This document shows positions 17,601 through 25,606 of a DNA stretch of 64,000 nucleotides, piece by piece (within the stretch, counting starts at the first letter, position 1; each line of letters begins with the position of its first letter). The DNA is from Candidatus Poribacteria bacterium. Its GTDB lineage: Bacteria; Poribacteria; WGA-4E; WGA-3G. The DNA is taken from positions 107,660 through 171,659 of the forward strand of contig JAJDTM010000028.1 of NCBI GenBank assembly GCA_022827185.1. Direction: 5' to 3'. A model generated the notes under the pieces. It saw nothing but the letters and a program-made list of their open reading frames with translations. It had not been told where the DNA came from and ran no database searches. The position numbers were made by a program, and so were the translations under genes.

Positions 17601-18670
17601 GTATCGACTTCAAAACCGTAAAAGAAAAACGACAGTATCGGGTTCGCATTAAAGAGATTGATGCCGATTGGCGCGAACCGACACTATCGGATACGTTCAA
17701 TATCAGTTTTGATAAACCGGGCACTTATACTTTTGAGGTCGTTGCGATTGACCGGGACTTAAACTATTCCGCCCCTGCGCGTCTAACATTGACTGTTGTG
17801 TTACCGTGGTATCAAAACAAGTGGATTTTCTATCCTGTAGGCGGCGCGATTGTTGTGTTAATGTTGCTTTGCGGCATTTTGGCGTATCGCTACTACCAGC
17901 AGCGTCAACAAGTTTTAGCCTATCAGCGGGAAGCGGTCTCCGAACTTGCTGATGCGCGGGAGATGCAGACGGGGTTAATCCCGCAAACGGCACCTGTAGT
18001 GCCGGGGTTTGAAATTGCAGGTGTCTGTAACTCCGCGCGCACCGTCAGCGGGGATTTCTTTGACTATGTTCCACTTAGTAACGGTACGCTCGCCGTTGTG
18101 TTGGCAGATGTTACTGGAAAAGGTATGAAAGGTGCGATGAACGCTGTTTTATCTTCGGGGGCACTTCATTCTGTGGCGCAGTTGGAGGTGTCTCCATCTG
18201 AAATGTTGCGGGCACTGAACAACAATCTTTATCCTCGATTTCAACGGTATACCAATTGTGCAATGGCGATATTGACGATTGACCCAAATGATAAGACGTT
18301 TAAATATGCCAACGCCGGTATCCCTTATCCTACTATCAAGCGCGGGGAAGACGATGTTGAAGAGCTCTCGATAGATGGAACGCCGTTAGGTGCCTTTCAA
18401 TTTTCTGACTATCAAGAGACACCTCCAATTGAACTGAAATCTGGAGATTCAATCGTCCTTTTCAGCGACGGCATTACGGAAGCACCTCAAAGGAACAACC
18501 CTGACCGATTTTATATGGAAACTGCCCGTTTAGCCGGCCTCATCAAGGGACTGGATAAAACAATGAATGCAGAAGCGGTGATTGAGGCGATTATTAACGA
18601 TGTTCGTGATTTTTCGGGCGACGCGCAACAGAACGACGATATGACTATTGTAGTTATCAAAACACTATGA
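14630..18670 (+). CDS. Membrane sensor with two-component-type propeller, Y_Y_Y domain and SpoIIE phosphatase output
   Basis: A 1346-residue protein. Order seen: signal peptide (1-25, ending AHAQ); a possible sugar-binding-like module (about 30-185); two carboxypeptidase-regulatory-like Ig domains (about 190-365); 14 propeller repeats of the type SIYQDREGFLWFGTxxGVSRYDG (about 380-950), enough for two seven-bladed propellers; a Y_Y_Y domain (about 975-1055); one transmembrane helix (1065-1088); a short coiled coil; and a SpoIIE/PP2C phosphatase (about 1120-1346) with SGDFFDYV, LADVTGKGMKGA and LFSDGITEA. The front matches hybrid two-component sensors of polysaccharide utilisation, but the output is a phosphatase. 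It would read an external ligand and dephosphorylate an anti-sigma antagonist or similar target. Confidence 0.9.
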   Translation: MRKLFSARCWILVFLSLYVTVAHAQDSVPTHPVDGTFIKEWLVLGPFFPEDLETDFLASVNGEASVNPKPGDTVTTAEGKTLTWTVYRSEGNLINLLHAVGNHREAVCYTFCLLESDQSGDGEMLVGSDDGVAVFLNGHKVHTQPVRRPIVVDEDRVAVSLRSGKNRCLMKISNGYQNWALTARVFPPTRAVIAGVIANETGKTLSNATVHLWQGRTLIAKTETDSKGNYQFLVYPASGSYDLQATHGDRGNWKMGVRLSAGARVNMHLTLQKAISISGHLLTLDNTPHVGVLVEALSLGESGPRQRRVTTLSDKVGRYKFINLEPGSYQLRCHTPDAYSSFQNIIVSVSPEKTENIVFSFPPFEHGTWKNYTYLDGLGDNYIESIYQDREGFLWFGTLSGVSRYDGEKFTNFTMDEGLASNSIRSIHEDKVGHLWFGTSDVGVSRYDGEKFTNFTMDEGLVSNFVRAIHRDREGLLWFGTNGGVSRYDGEKFTNFTTDEGLVSNSIRAIHEDKAGHLWIGTWEVGVSRYDGEKFTNFTTDEGLVSNSVAAIHQDREGYIWFGTNGGVSRYDGEKFTNFTTDEGLPSNFVLSIHEDKAGHLWFGTWGGGVSRYNGEKFINFTMGTGPASNSVSVIHQDRGGYIWFGTRGNGLSQYDSSSVINFTTADGLVSNYVYTIYQDREGHIWFGTDGGISQYDGEKFINFTTDAGLAQDFINSIYQDRKGFLWFGTDGGVSQYDGEKFVNFTTDDGLPVKSVWVIHQDREGYIWFGTGGGGVSQYDGEKFVNFTTDDGLAENYVISIYQDREDFLWFGTQNGGVSRYDGNKFVNFTTDDGLASNFIRSIHEDKTGHLWVGTVGGDGASRYDGEKFVNFTTHEGLVQNDVTSIYQDREGLLWFGTLSGGVSRYDGTSWVSLDTRDGLINNQISKIYQDSDGRLWFATPEGVSQYNPNRVPPRVRIVSVQSHKTSAQTESLKTIKDITTDTRVTIKYSSIDFKTVKEKRQYRVRIKEIDADWREPTLSDTFNISFDKPGTYTFEVVAIDRDLNYSAPARLTLTVVLPWYQNKWIFYPVGGAIVVLMLLCGILAYRYYQQRQQVLAYQREAVSELADAREMQTGLIPQTAPVVPGFEIAGVCNSARTVSGDFFDYVPLSNGTLAVVLADVTGKGMKGAMNAVLSSGALHSVAQLEVSPSEMLRALNNNLYPRFQRYTNCAMAILTIDPNDKTFKYANAGIPYPTIKRGEDDVEELSIDGTPLGAFQFSDYQETPPIELKSGDSIVLFSDGITEAPQRNNPDRFYMETARLAGLIKGLDKTMNAEAVIEAIINDVRDFSGDAQQNDDMTIVVIKTL

Positions 18671-18817
18671 AAACGCATCAAAACCGTTTGATACCACTTC
18701 GTCTTAATCTCAAAAAAACAGGAGTTTTGCAAGCGACTTTGATAAAGTGGAGATGTCCTAAACCGGATGAGTGGCGGAATTCTGAACTAAATTTTACAAT
18801 CTTCCTTGGTGGTAACT

Positions 18818-19606
18818 GTGTCAATACCAAATTTTCCAGACAAACATAAATCTCATCCCATAGTCACCCCAGAGCAGCACGTCGCCTACTTCCGCCAACA
18901 GGGCTTCATTCCCGATTTTCCGATTCCCGATAGTGTCATTTTCTGTTATGAGGGGAATCTGCTTGATCGTATTACCAGTGTTGAAAGTGTTGAGCAAGTT
19001 CATGGGGTAGGTGGCGGATTCTACCTACTGACCGAAACCGATAATCGCGTGGCAGTTAGCGGTAATAACGGCATCGGTGCGCCTGGTGTCTCAATGCTTC
19101 TTGAAATACTGATAGAACTCGGGGTCAAGCGATTTATCAATGTAGGAATCGCCGGTGGATTGCAGAAAACCTCTCGTGTTGGTGATGTCGTTGTCTGTAC
19201 GAGTGCCATTCGTGATGAAGGCGTTTCATATCACTATTTAGAAGATCCTTCAGCACCTGCGCTGCCATCTGAGAATCTGACAGCTGCCCTTAGACAGAGC
19301 CTTGAACGTGATGGTATCCCTTACACACAGGGATCAACATGGACGACCGATGCTTATTTCCGTGAAACAGTTGAAGAAATTCTGCACTATCAAAAAGAAG
19401 GGGTTGTCACAGTTGAGATGGAAGCTGCCGCTTTATTTGCGATTAGTTCGATGCGCGGTGTAGAAATGGCATCGGGGTTTGTTATTAGTGACTCGGTGGC
19501 TGAATTAGTGTGGCATCCACAGATACTCGCCCAAGAAACACACGAGCGTTTATTCCGCTTGTATCAGGCAGCATGTGCAACCTTAAACAAAACAAATAAA
19601 GACTAA
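18818..19606 (+). CDS. Nucleoside phosphorylase (PNP/UDP family)
   Basis: A 262-residue phosphorylase-like enzyme that splits a nucleoside with phosphate. Visible motifs are the phosphate and base region GIGAPGVSMLLEIL, NVGIAGGLQ and the ribose-binding VEMEAAALFAI typical of uridine phosphorylase-like members. A GTG start at 18818 (MSIPNFPDKHK) is chosen: GGTGG lies 5 nt before it. TTG 18806 and GTG 18809 are also in frame. It is followed 16 nt later by a PhyH-family gene. The exact nucleoside is not determinable. Confidence 0.83.
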   Translation: MSIPNFPDKHKSHPIVTPEQHVAYFRQQGFIPDFPIPDSVIFCYEGNLLDRITSVESVEQVHGVGGGFYLLTETDNRVAVSGNNGIGAPGVSMLLEILIELGVKRFINVGIAGGLQKTSRVGDVVVCTSAIRDEGVSYHYLEDPSAPALPSENLTAALRQSLERDGIPYTQGSTWTTDAYFRETVEEILHYQKEGVVTVEMEAAALFAISSMRGVEMASGFVISDSVAELVWHPQILAQETHERLFRLYQAACATLNKTNKD

Positions 19607-19622
19607 CACCAAAGGAAACCAA

Positions 19623-20456
19623 ATGGCAATATTGACACAAGCACACCGTGAACATTTCGATGAATACGGCTACATGGTCATCGAAAATGCCGTTCCGATT
19701 GAACTTTGCGAGGCGGTCGTTGATGCGATTTTTGCTTACTTGGAGATGGATCCTTCAAATCCGAATGACTGGTACCGCGCCCCTCATAAACCTGGGGCAG
19801 GCATGGTAGAAATGTATTTTCATCAAGCGATGTGGAACGTGTACCAACATCCACCCATCTATCAGATTTATAGTGAGGTTTATGGCACAGAACGGATTTG
19901 GGTTCATATTGATAGAGTTAATATGAAACCGCCTAAACATCCCGACCATCCTGAGTGGGACCACAAGGGCATGTATCATTGGGATGCGGACACTTCAAAA
20001 TTACCCGTTAGATTTAGCACACAAGGTGTTTTGTTTCTCAGAGACACAGCCGACAATCAAGGGTCTTTCGCCTGTTGGCCCGGTGCGCATAAGTCCCTGA
20101 TTGATGAAGAAAACCCATGGGTGCCAGAACTTACACCGGAAATATATAGAGAAAAATTCATACAAGTACCAGCGAAAGCGGGTTCGCTGCTTATTTGGCA
20201 TGTGGCACTCCCGCACGGGAATGGTCGTAATACCTCGGATAAACCCCGATTGGCACAATATATGAACTATTATCGTGCGCCTGATCCTATGAATGAGGAA
20301 CGACGGCAAGAACGCATTACACTGTGGCGGGAGCGGAGAGCGTTGGGTCGTGGTCCGTATCCGGGAGATCCACGTGGGTGGGAAGCGAAAAACTATGGGT
20401 CCCCAGAACTCACACCGTTGGGACGGAAGCTGCTCGGGCTTGATTTGTGGGATTAG
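19623..20456 (+). CDS. Phytanoyl-CoA dioxygenase family protein
   Basis: A 277-residue Fe(II)/2-oxoglutarate-dependent oxygenase-like protein. The iron-binding H-x-D is HWDAD (about residues 119-123), and the distal His and 2-oxoglutarate-binding Arg lie in LIWHVALPHGNGRNTSDKPR. These give the double-stranded beta-helix facial triad. AAAGGA about 10 nt upstream supports the ATG. Its position behind the phosphorylase suggests one transcript. PhyH proteins are strikingly abundant in Poribacteria genomes; the substrate is unknown. Confidence 0.87.
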   Translation: MAILTQAHREHFDEYGYMVIENAVPIELCEAVVDAIFAYLEMDPSNPNDWYRAPHKPGAGMVEMYFHQAMWNVYQHPPIYQIYSEVYGTERIWVHIDRVNMKPPKHPDHPEWDHKGMYHWDADTSKLPVRFSTQGVLFLRDTADNQGSFACWPGAHKSLIDEENPWVPELTPEIYREKFIQVPAKAGSLLIWHVALPHGNGRNTSDKPRLAQYMNYYRAPDPMNEERRQERITLWRERRALGRGPYPGDPRGWEAKNYGSPELTPLGRKLLGLDLWD

Positions 20457-20592
20457 TTGTCGGTTATCAGTAAGCGTCGCGAGCGACAAGAAATACGCAA
20501 GCAATACACTCGCTCCTACAAAAGATTGCCGCGTTTTTATTGGTAAATTCGCCAAAAAATCGCATAGATATAAAAATTTTTGAAAAAAAAAT

Positions 20593-20621
20593 TTGACAAA
20601 GGGAAAAATATGTGTTATACT
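20593..20621 (+). promoter_or_regulatory. Consensus sigma70 promoter of the TetR gene
   Basis: TTGACA at 20593-20598 and TATACT at 20616-20621 are separated by 17 nt. The palindrome at 20619-20635 overlaps the minus-10 box, which suits autorepression. Confidence 0.8.
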
Positions 20622-20635
20622 TAACAGTGTTAAGT
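20619..20635. promoter_or_regulatory. TetR-type operator over the TetR promoter
   Basis: ACTTAACAGTGTTAAGT is a 17-bp palindrome around a central base. It overlaps the minus-10 box of the TetR gene. The almost identical ACTTAACACTGTTAATT occurs at 21412-21428, before the operon that follows the TetR gene. Confidence 0.7.
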
Positions 20636-20665
20636 TAAATGACTATGTAAATCAAAGGTGAAGCA

Positions 20666-21271
20666 ATGGGTGTTAAAGAACGGCGAGCAAGGGAAAAAGA
20701 ACAGTTGCGGCAGCAAATTCTTTCTGCGGCGCGAGAATTGTTTGTCAATGAAGGTTATGAGAATGTCTCCATGCGAAAGATTGCTAACAAGATCGAATAC
20801 TCACCGACAACGATCTATCTCTATTTCAAAGACAAGACGGATCTTTTAGATTCTGTCTGTAAGGAGACCCTCCTGAACCTGTTGAACACGCTTGAGCAGC
20901 TAAAACGAAATAATACCGATCCAGTCGAGACACTGCGAAAAAGCGGACGCGCATACATCGAGTTCGGTCTAAAATATCCGCAAGATTATAAACTGACGTT
21001 TGTCACCCGCCCTCAGTTCCAGCAGGGTTTAGGTCTGGACGAAGGTTCGGTTGGTGAAAAGGTGTTTAATTATTTGCGTGAAATGGTCTCTGAATGCATT
21101 CAACAGCAGATATTCCAGCAAGTGGATGTTGAGACCACCGGGCAAGTAATGTGGTCAGCGGTTCACGGTGTCACACTGCTCCTGATTGATTTTCCCGATT
21201 TCCCTTGGACAGAGAAAGATAAATTGATTGACACAGTAATTCACACAACGATTGAGGGTTTGAAGGCATAG
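20666..21271 (+). CDS. TetR/AcrR family transcriptional regulator
   Basis: A 201-residue repressor. Residues about 10-55 form the TetR helix-turn-helix (LFVNEGYENVSMRKIANKI, then SPTTIYLYFKDKTDLLDSV). The C-terminal half has a WSAVHGV motif, like the WHG-type TetR C-terminal domain. It is expected to repress itself and the downstream operon (21460-25514) through the palindromes at 20619 and 21412. The inducing ligand is unknown. Confidence 0.9.
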   Translation: MGVKERRAREKEQLRQQILSAARELFVNEGYENVSMRKIANKIEYSPTTIYLYFKDKTDLLDSVCKETLLNLLNTLEQLKRNNTDPVETLRKSGRAYIEFGLKYPQDYKLTFVTRPQFQQGLGLDEGSVGEKVFNYLREMVSECIQQQIFQQVDVETTGQVMWSAVHGVTLLLIDFPDFPWTEKDKLIDTVIHTTIEGLKA

Positions 21272-21303
21272 CAGCAAAACTATTTGGCGAAAGCCAAATA
21301 TAT

Positions 21304-21396
21304 TTAGGACTTACGCAGAAAGCAGTAATTTCGGTGTTTTAACCCCCTAAATCCCCCTTATCAGGGGGACTTTAAGAGGAAATGCGTAAATCCTAA
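21304..21396. repeat. Dispersed inverted-repeat element with CCCCCTAAATCCCCC core
   Basis: TTAGGACTTACGCA at 21304-21317 and TGCGTAAATCCTAA at 21383-21396 are inverted ends. The core carries ACCCCCTAAATCCCCCTTAT and AGGGGGACTTTAAGA. It lies between the TetR gene and the operator of the next operon. Confidence 0.75.
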
Positions 21397-21411
21397 TATT
21401 TTTCGCCCATA

Positions 21412-21428
21412 ACTTAACACTGTTAATT
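21412..21428. promoter_or_regulatory. Second TetR-type operator, before the FG-GAP operon
   Basis: ACTTAACACTGTTAATT differs from the site at 20619 by only a few bases. A further TGTTAACA half-type site lies at 21439-21446, close to the Shine-Dalgarno of the gene at 21460. This ties the operon to the adjacent TetR protein. Confidence 0.65.
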
Positions 21429-21459
21429 TATTTATCTATGTTAACACAAGGAGCATAAA

Positions 21460-23163
21460 ATGAAAAAGCGGAACCTATTCCACAAGTGCTTTCTTTTCCT
21501 AACCGATCACACAAGACACTATCAACGAAACTCGTTCTCCATACTGGTTTTTGGTGTATTTCTATCGGGATACTCAAGTCTGTTTGGTGAAGCGGTCGAG
21601 CAGCCGATGTCTGCCGTTTCGGAATACACTTTCGAGCAGTACGAGGTCGTTATTGGCTCCGCGAAACGTCAGACCGTTTTGACAGGATTTCTTCTTAGGG
21701 GTGATATTGCGGAACTTGCTGTTGTGCACATCGACGAGAACGACAACCGGCACTTGCGCATCTACGCGTTCGGTGATGACACTTGGATCCCGAAACTCGA
21801 CGCAACGTTGCGTTCTAAAGTGTTGTTTGTTGATGTCGCAAATGTTGGTGGACGCGATCGTTTAATCACGTACGAGCAGGATCGCCTGAACTGGTTTGAT
21901 CCAGACTCGGCGACGGAACACCCATTGGTAGTGGTTACTTCCAACTTCAAGCCGCCTCGCAGCAGTGAAATCCCACATGTAGACATTACTCGGGACGTGA
22001 ATGGGGATGGTCGTGATGACTTGGTAGTGCCAGATGCCGATGGTTTCTCGGTATGCATCCAGATGAGCGACGGCACATTTGCTGAGAAAGTGAAGATCGG
22101 ACCCCCTACCGAGATGGAGGGGATTCTCGGTGCCGACGGATATCGATATGATCCGTGGTCTCAGAGTCGTGTCCACGAGATTGACTACAACAGAGATGGC
22201 CGCACCGATTTGGTGTTCTGGAACGAGGACCATTTTGAGGTTCATCTCCAAGACGAAAGTGGACTGTTTGCACCACAAGCGAGAACCTTCACGACCGACG
22301 TACCATTCGATTCCGATCAGATTTCTTTACTTACCACCGGGGATATGATGGGAAAAGTGCTTCATTCGTTATCCGATCTAAACGGCGATGGCACCGCTGA
22401 CCTTGTAGTCTTCAAACTTACGGGTAGGGACATCTCCAGCAAGCGTTCCAGTTACGAGGTGCATTTTGGTGCACCAACGTCCGATGGTGGCACTGTGTTC
22501 GCGCCGAATGCTGACATCGTGTTCCAATCGGACAAGAGGATCCAGATTGGGATGCATCAGCAGGATTTCAATCGCGATGGCAAGACCGAGTTGATGATCA
22601 CGACCATCCACCTCAAGTTTCTTAAGGGCAGCCTCTGGAAGCGTATTAAGGGGTTTATGGGTGATGACATTCGGCTGGATCTCGAGTTCTACCAAATGGA
22701 AGAAGGGAGTTATCCCGATACCGCGAACACAACCCGCAGAATCGCGTTAGACGGGGTGCCCAGCCATCGAGAACAGGGGTGGGTGCCACTGGACATCGTG
22801 CTTCAAGGCGGGATGCACGAGAGACGGAATACCGAAAAGCGTTACCCGCGTGCTTTTAATACAATGCTGCGCATCGGAGATGTGACAGGCGACGGTCATT
22901 CAGACCTACTCATCGCGGATCACCCACGGATCATGGCTGTCTTCGTCGGCGTGCCGGGACCGGAAATGTTCGCCCAACAGTCTCAGGCGGTAGCAATTGA
23001 TCCCCCCAACGACGAAGAATACACATGGCTGGTGGACCTCAACAAAGATGGGGTGCAGGATCTGCTCATGCATCATCCGTTCACGCTGCGAGATGCACAC
23101 GGAGCACCAACACAGCCTCTGGGTACTGAACCGCATCAGGTGAAGATACTAATCGCCCGATAA
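21460..23163 (+). CDS. Secreted FG-GAP/VCBS repeat protein
   Basis: A 567-residue protein with a long N-terminal export signal (hydrophobic part SILVFGVFLSGYSSLFGEA). At least six calcium-loop-like repeats follow, for example DVNGDGRDDLVVPDADG, DYNRDGRTDLVFW, DLNGDGTADLVV and DVTGDGHSDLLIAD, the pattern of integrin-like FG-GAP propellers. Unlike its downstream paralog it has no lipobox cysteine. CAAGGAG lies just before the ATG. It is the first gene of the TetR-linked operon. FG-GAP proteins bind ligands or other proteins at the surface; no enzyme motif is seen. Confidence 0.85.
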   Translation: MKKRNLFHKCFLFLTDHTRHYQRNSFSILVFGVFLSGYSSLFGEAVEQPMSAVSEYTFEQYEVVIGSAKRQTVLTGFLLRGDIAELAVVHIDENDNRHLRIYAFGDDTWIPKLDATLRSKVLFVDVANVGGRDRLITYEQDRLNWFDPDSATEHPLVVVTSNFKPPRSSEIPHVDITRDVNGDGRDDLVVPDADGFSVCIQMSDGTFAEKVKIGPPTEMEGILGADGYRYDPWSQSRVHEIDYNRDGRTDLVFWNEDHFEVHLQDESGLFAPQARTFTTDVPFDSDQISLLTTGDMMGKVLHSLSDLNGDGTADLVVFKLTGRDISSKRSSYEVHFGAPTSDGGTVFAPNADIVFQSDKRIQIGMHQQDFNRDGKTELMITTIHLKFLKGSLWKRIKGFMGDDIRLDLEFYQMEEGSYPDTANTTRRIALDGVPSHREQGWVPLDIVLQGGMHERRNTEKRYPRAFNTMLRIGDVTGDGHSDLLIADHPRIMAVFVGVPGPEMFAQQSQAVAIDPPNDEEYTWLVDLNKDGVQDLLMHHPFTLRDAHGAPTQPLGTEPHQVKILIAR

Positions 23164-23208
23164 ATCCATGGGTCACGTTGATACATGAAAGTCTGAAAGG
23201 AGGCTAAA

Positions 23209-24894
23209 ATGAAAAAACGAAACTTAGCCCACAAACGTTTTTTTAGCACAAAAACAGGGTCGGTTGGCAAGTTCACAAGGCATTTTCAACAAAGCCTGTT
23301 CTTCGTTCTGGTTTTTGGCGTATGCCTATTGAGCTGCTCCGGTCGATCAAACAAAGGAGGAATTCCCACAATGATGCCTGCGTCTACGGAATTTACTTTC
23401 GGGCAGCACGAGGTTGTCACCGGCACAGCGAAACACCAAACTGTTTTGACGGGGTTCTTTCTTGATGGTGATTTCGCTGAACTTGCTGTGGTAAGTATCG
23501 AAAAAAATAAGAACCGGCACTTGCACATTTACGGGTTCAGTGGGGGCAGTTGGGTATCCAAGCTTGATGCCCCATTGCGTTCTGAAGTGTTGTTCGTGGA
23601 TGTCGCAAACATCGGTGGACGCGATCGGTTAATCACCTACGAGCGGGGTCGTCTGAACTGGTTTGATTTGGATTCAGTGACAGAACGTGCGCTGGTTGAT
23701 GTCACTACGAACTACAATGCGACAGGTGTCGGTGGAATCCCCGCCGTTGACATCACTCGGGACCTAAACGGCGATGGTCTCGACGACTTGATAGTCCCAG
23801 ACCTTGACGGCTTCTGGATAGCCACGCAATTGGGCGATGGATCGTTTACGGACCCGATAAAACTCGGCCCGCCCGATCCGTTTCTCGACAAGATTGCCTT
23901 GGACGATAAACACAGTTACCGCGAGGTCGGGATAAACCCCTTAACTGTCCACTGGTATCTGAGCCGTCTCCACCAGATGGACTACGACCAAGATGGACGC
24001 AACGATCTTGTGTTCTGGAACGTGGATCATTTTGAGGTGTATCGCCAGGACACTAACGGGATGTTCTCCGCAGTGGCAGAGACTTTCACTGTTGACATCC
24101 CATTTGATACTGATGGTGCCTACTCAATTGCCTTTGATTTCAAGGGCGAGAATATGTTTTCACTCATCTTCGGCTTTAGGAAGAAAACGAAGCGGAGGGT
24201 GCTGCACACGTTCCAAGACCTGAACGGCGATGGCGTTGCTGACCTTGTGATCCATTCGTTAGAGGGACGGAGCCTTGGAAAACAGCGTAGCCGGTATGAG
24301 GTGCATTTCGGCACGCCGACCCCTGATGGGATAGTATTCGCACGAGATGTTAGCATGACAATTCGGCCGCGAGGGAGTGCTGGAGGTTTGCAGCCTTGGG
24401 GCTATTCCTCGCAGTGGTTCCAAGATCTCGATGGCGATGGTGAAACCGACATTCTGTTCAAAGACGTAAAGACTGGGCTTATTGGGATGAGCCGTGCGAT
24501 GATGGGAAAATCTATCGCGATAGATCTGGAGTGCTATCGTATGGAAAACGGTACTTATCCCGATAAATCGACTAGCAGACGTAAAATCAGGCCGGACTTA
24601 GACATCTTTGAGAAACATAGGGTCTTTTTTCCAGTGGTCCTGCTTGGCGATGTGAACGGGGATGGACGCTTAGACTTGCTGGTCGGAAAGCACTGGGAAG
24701 AGCTGCACGTCTTTCTGGGGGTACCGGGACCGAAACTATTCGCGCGAACGCCTCAAAAGGTAGCAGTCGCTATGCCTAACGACGAGCGAAACGCTCGGCT
24801 GGTGGACCTCAACAAGGACAACAAACAGGACATCCTGATACATTATCCGTCCACCACTGATCCGCATCGGGTGGTACTGCTAATCGCTCGCTAA
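23209..24894 (+). CDS. FG-GAP/VCBS repeat lipoprotein (paralog)
   Basis: A 561-residue paralog of the gene at 21460, from the same MKKRN start to the same VVLLIAR-type end. The signal ends in LLSCS, a lipobox, so it is predicted to be a lipoprotein. Repeats include DLNGDGLDDLIVPDLDG, DYDQDGRNDLVFW, DLDGDGETDILF and DVNGDGRLDLLVG. GGAGG lies a few bases before ATG 23209. The pair probably arose by tandem duplication. Confidence 0.86.
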   Translation: MKKRNLAHKRFFSTKTGSVGKFTRHFQQSLFFVLVFGVCLLSCSGRSNKGGIPTMMPASTEFTFGQHEVVTGTAKHQTVLTGFFLDGDFAELAVVSIEKNKNRHLHIYGFSGGSWVSKLDAPLRSEVLFVDVANIGGRDRLITYERGRLNWFDLDSVTERALVDVTTNYNATGVGGIPAVDITRDLNGDGLDDLIVPDLDGFWIATQLGDGSFTDPIKLGPPDPFLDKIALDDKHSYREVGINPLTVHWYLSRLHQMDYDQDGRNDLVFWNVDHFEVYRQDTNGMFSAVAETFTVDIPFDTDGAYSIAFDFKGENMFSLIFGFRKKTKRRVLHTFQDLNGDGVADLVIHSLEGRSLGKQRSRYEVHFGTPTPDGIVFARDVSMTIRPRGSAGGLQPWGYSSQWFQDLDGDGETDILFKDVKTGLIGMSRAMMGKSIAIDLECYRMENGTYPDKSTSRRKIRPDLDIFEKHRVFFPVVLLGDVNGDGRLDLLVGKHWEELHVFLGVPGPKLFARTPQKVAVAMPNDERNARLVDLNKDNKQDILIHYPSTTDPHRVVLLIAR

Positions 24895-24968
24895 GCAAAA
24901 TGGGTAGTTTATTTGTTTCTTTTAAAACCGGTTTCCAGAATGGGAACCAATTTATTCAAGGAGAAAAA

Positions 24969-25514
24969 ATGAAACGCTTAACTTTTTACTTTATTTGCAT
25001 CTTTCTGGGAATAATCGTAAGTTTTTCGGTTCAGGCACAAGCGTCGAATCTGAATAAAAATTTTGGTATCGGACTTCAAGGCGCGACGCCCGCGTTTGGT
25101 GGTGTCAGTTTTCGTTATACCGGACTGGCACCTGTATATCTTCAAACGGTTGGACGTTTTATTCTCAGTGATGAGCATAGTGACCACATGTTAGGGGGCG
25201 GCATTTCGTATGCCATATTTGAACACCAAGGTAGATGGAACATATCTCGACTCTATTTTACATTAGAAGGTGCTTGGCGATACAATAAAGAACAGGAAGA
25301 TCTCCTTGAAGAAGGGGATCTCCGTAAGGACATCCTGACAACAACATTAGCAGGTGGAATCGCTTTTGGAGGCGAGATTGTATTTTCGCTTGGCGGGATC
25401 CCTCTCGGTTTGAACGTGGAAGTCGGTCAAGGATTTGGCAGGGAAAAATCTGATTTTGAATCTAACGGTCACGCTGGCGTTTACGTCGGGATGGGCATAC
25501 ACGCCTATTTTTAA
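24969..25514 (+). CDS. Small outer-membrane-like beta-rich protein
   Basis: A 181-residue protein with a signal peptide (FYFICIFLGIIVSFSVQAQA) and alternating, glycine-rich strands such as GIGLQGATPAFGGVSFRYTG and TTLAGGIAFGGEIVFSLGG, ending in AYF. This suggests a small beta-barrel or surface protein. ATG 24969 is preferred over the frame opening at 24900 because AAGGAG at 24958-24963 precedes it and the signal peptide then begins at residue 1. It is the last gene of the TetR-linked operon. No specific family is recognised. Confidence 0.7.
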   Translation: MKRLTFYFICIFLGIIVSFSVQAQASNLNKNFGIGLQGATPAFGGVSFRYTGLAPVYLQTVGRFILSDEHSDHMLGGGISYAIFEHQGRWNISRLYFTLEGAWRYNKEQEDLLEEGDLRKDILTTTLAGGIAFGGEIVFSLGGIPLGLNVEVGQGFGREKSDFESNGHAGVYVGMGIHAYF

Positions 25515-25540
25515 ATGGCTATCGGAAATGCTCGGTTTTC

Positions 25541-25569
25541 GTAGGGGGCGGGGTTACCTCGCCCCCTAC
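25541..25569. repeat. GTAGGGGG-type palindromic repeat
   Basis: GTAGGGGGCGGGG and CCTCGCCCCCTAC form a near-perfect palindrome between two converging genes (25514 and 25607). The same type of palindrome occurs inside a coding sequence at 48056-48084. It may also act as a two-way terminator here. Confidence 0.65.
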
Positions 25570-25606
25570 ACCAACAGCCGACTGCTGATGGAAACCGACA
25601 GCCATC

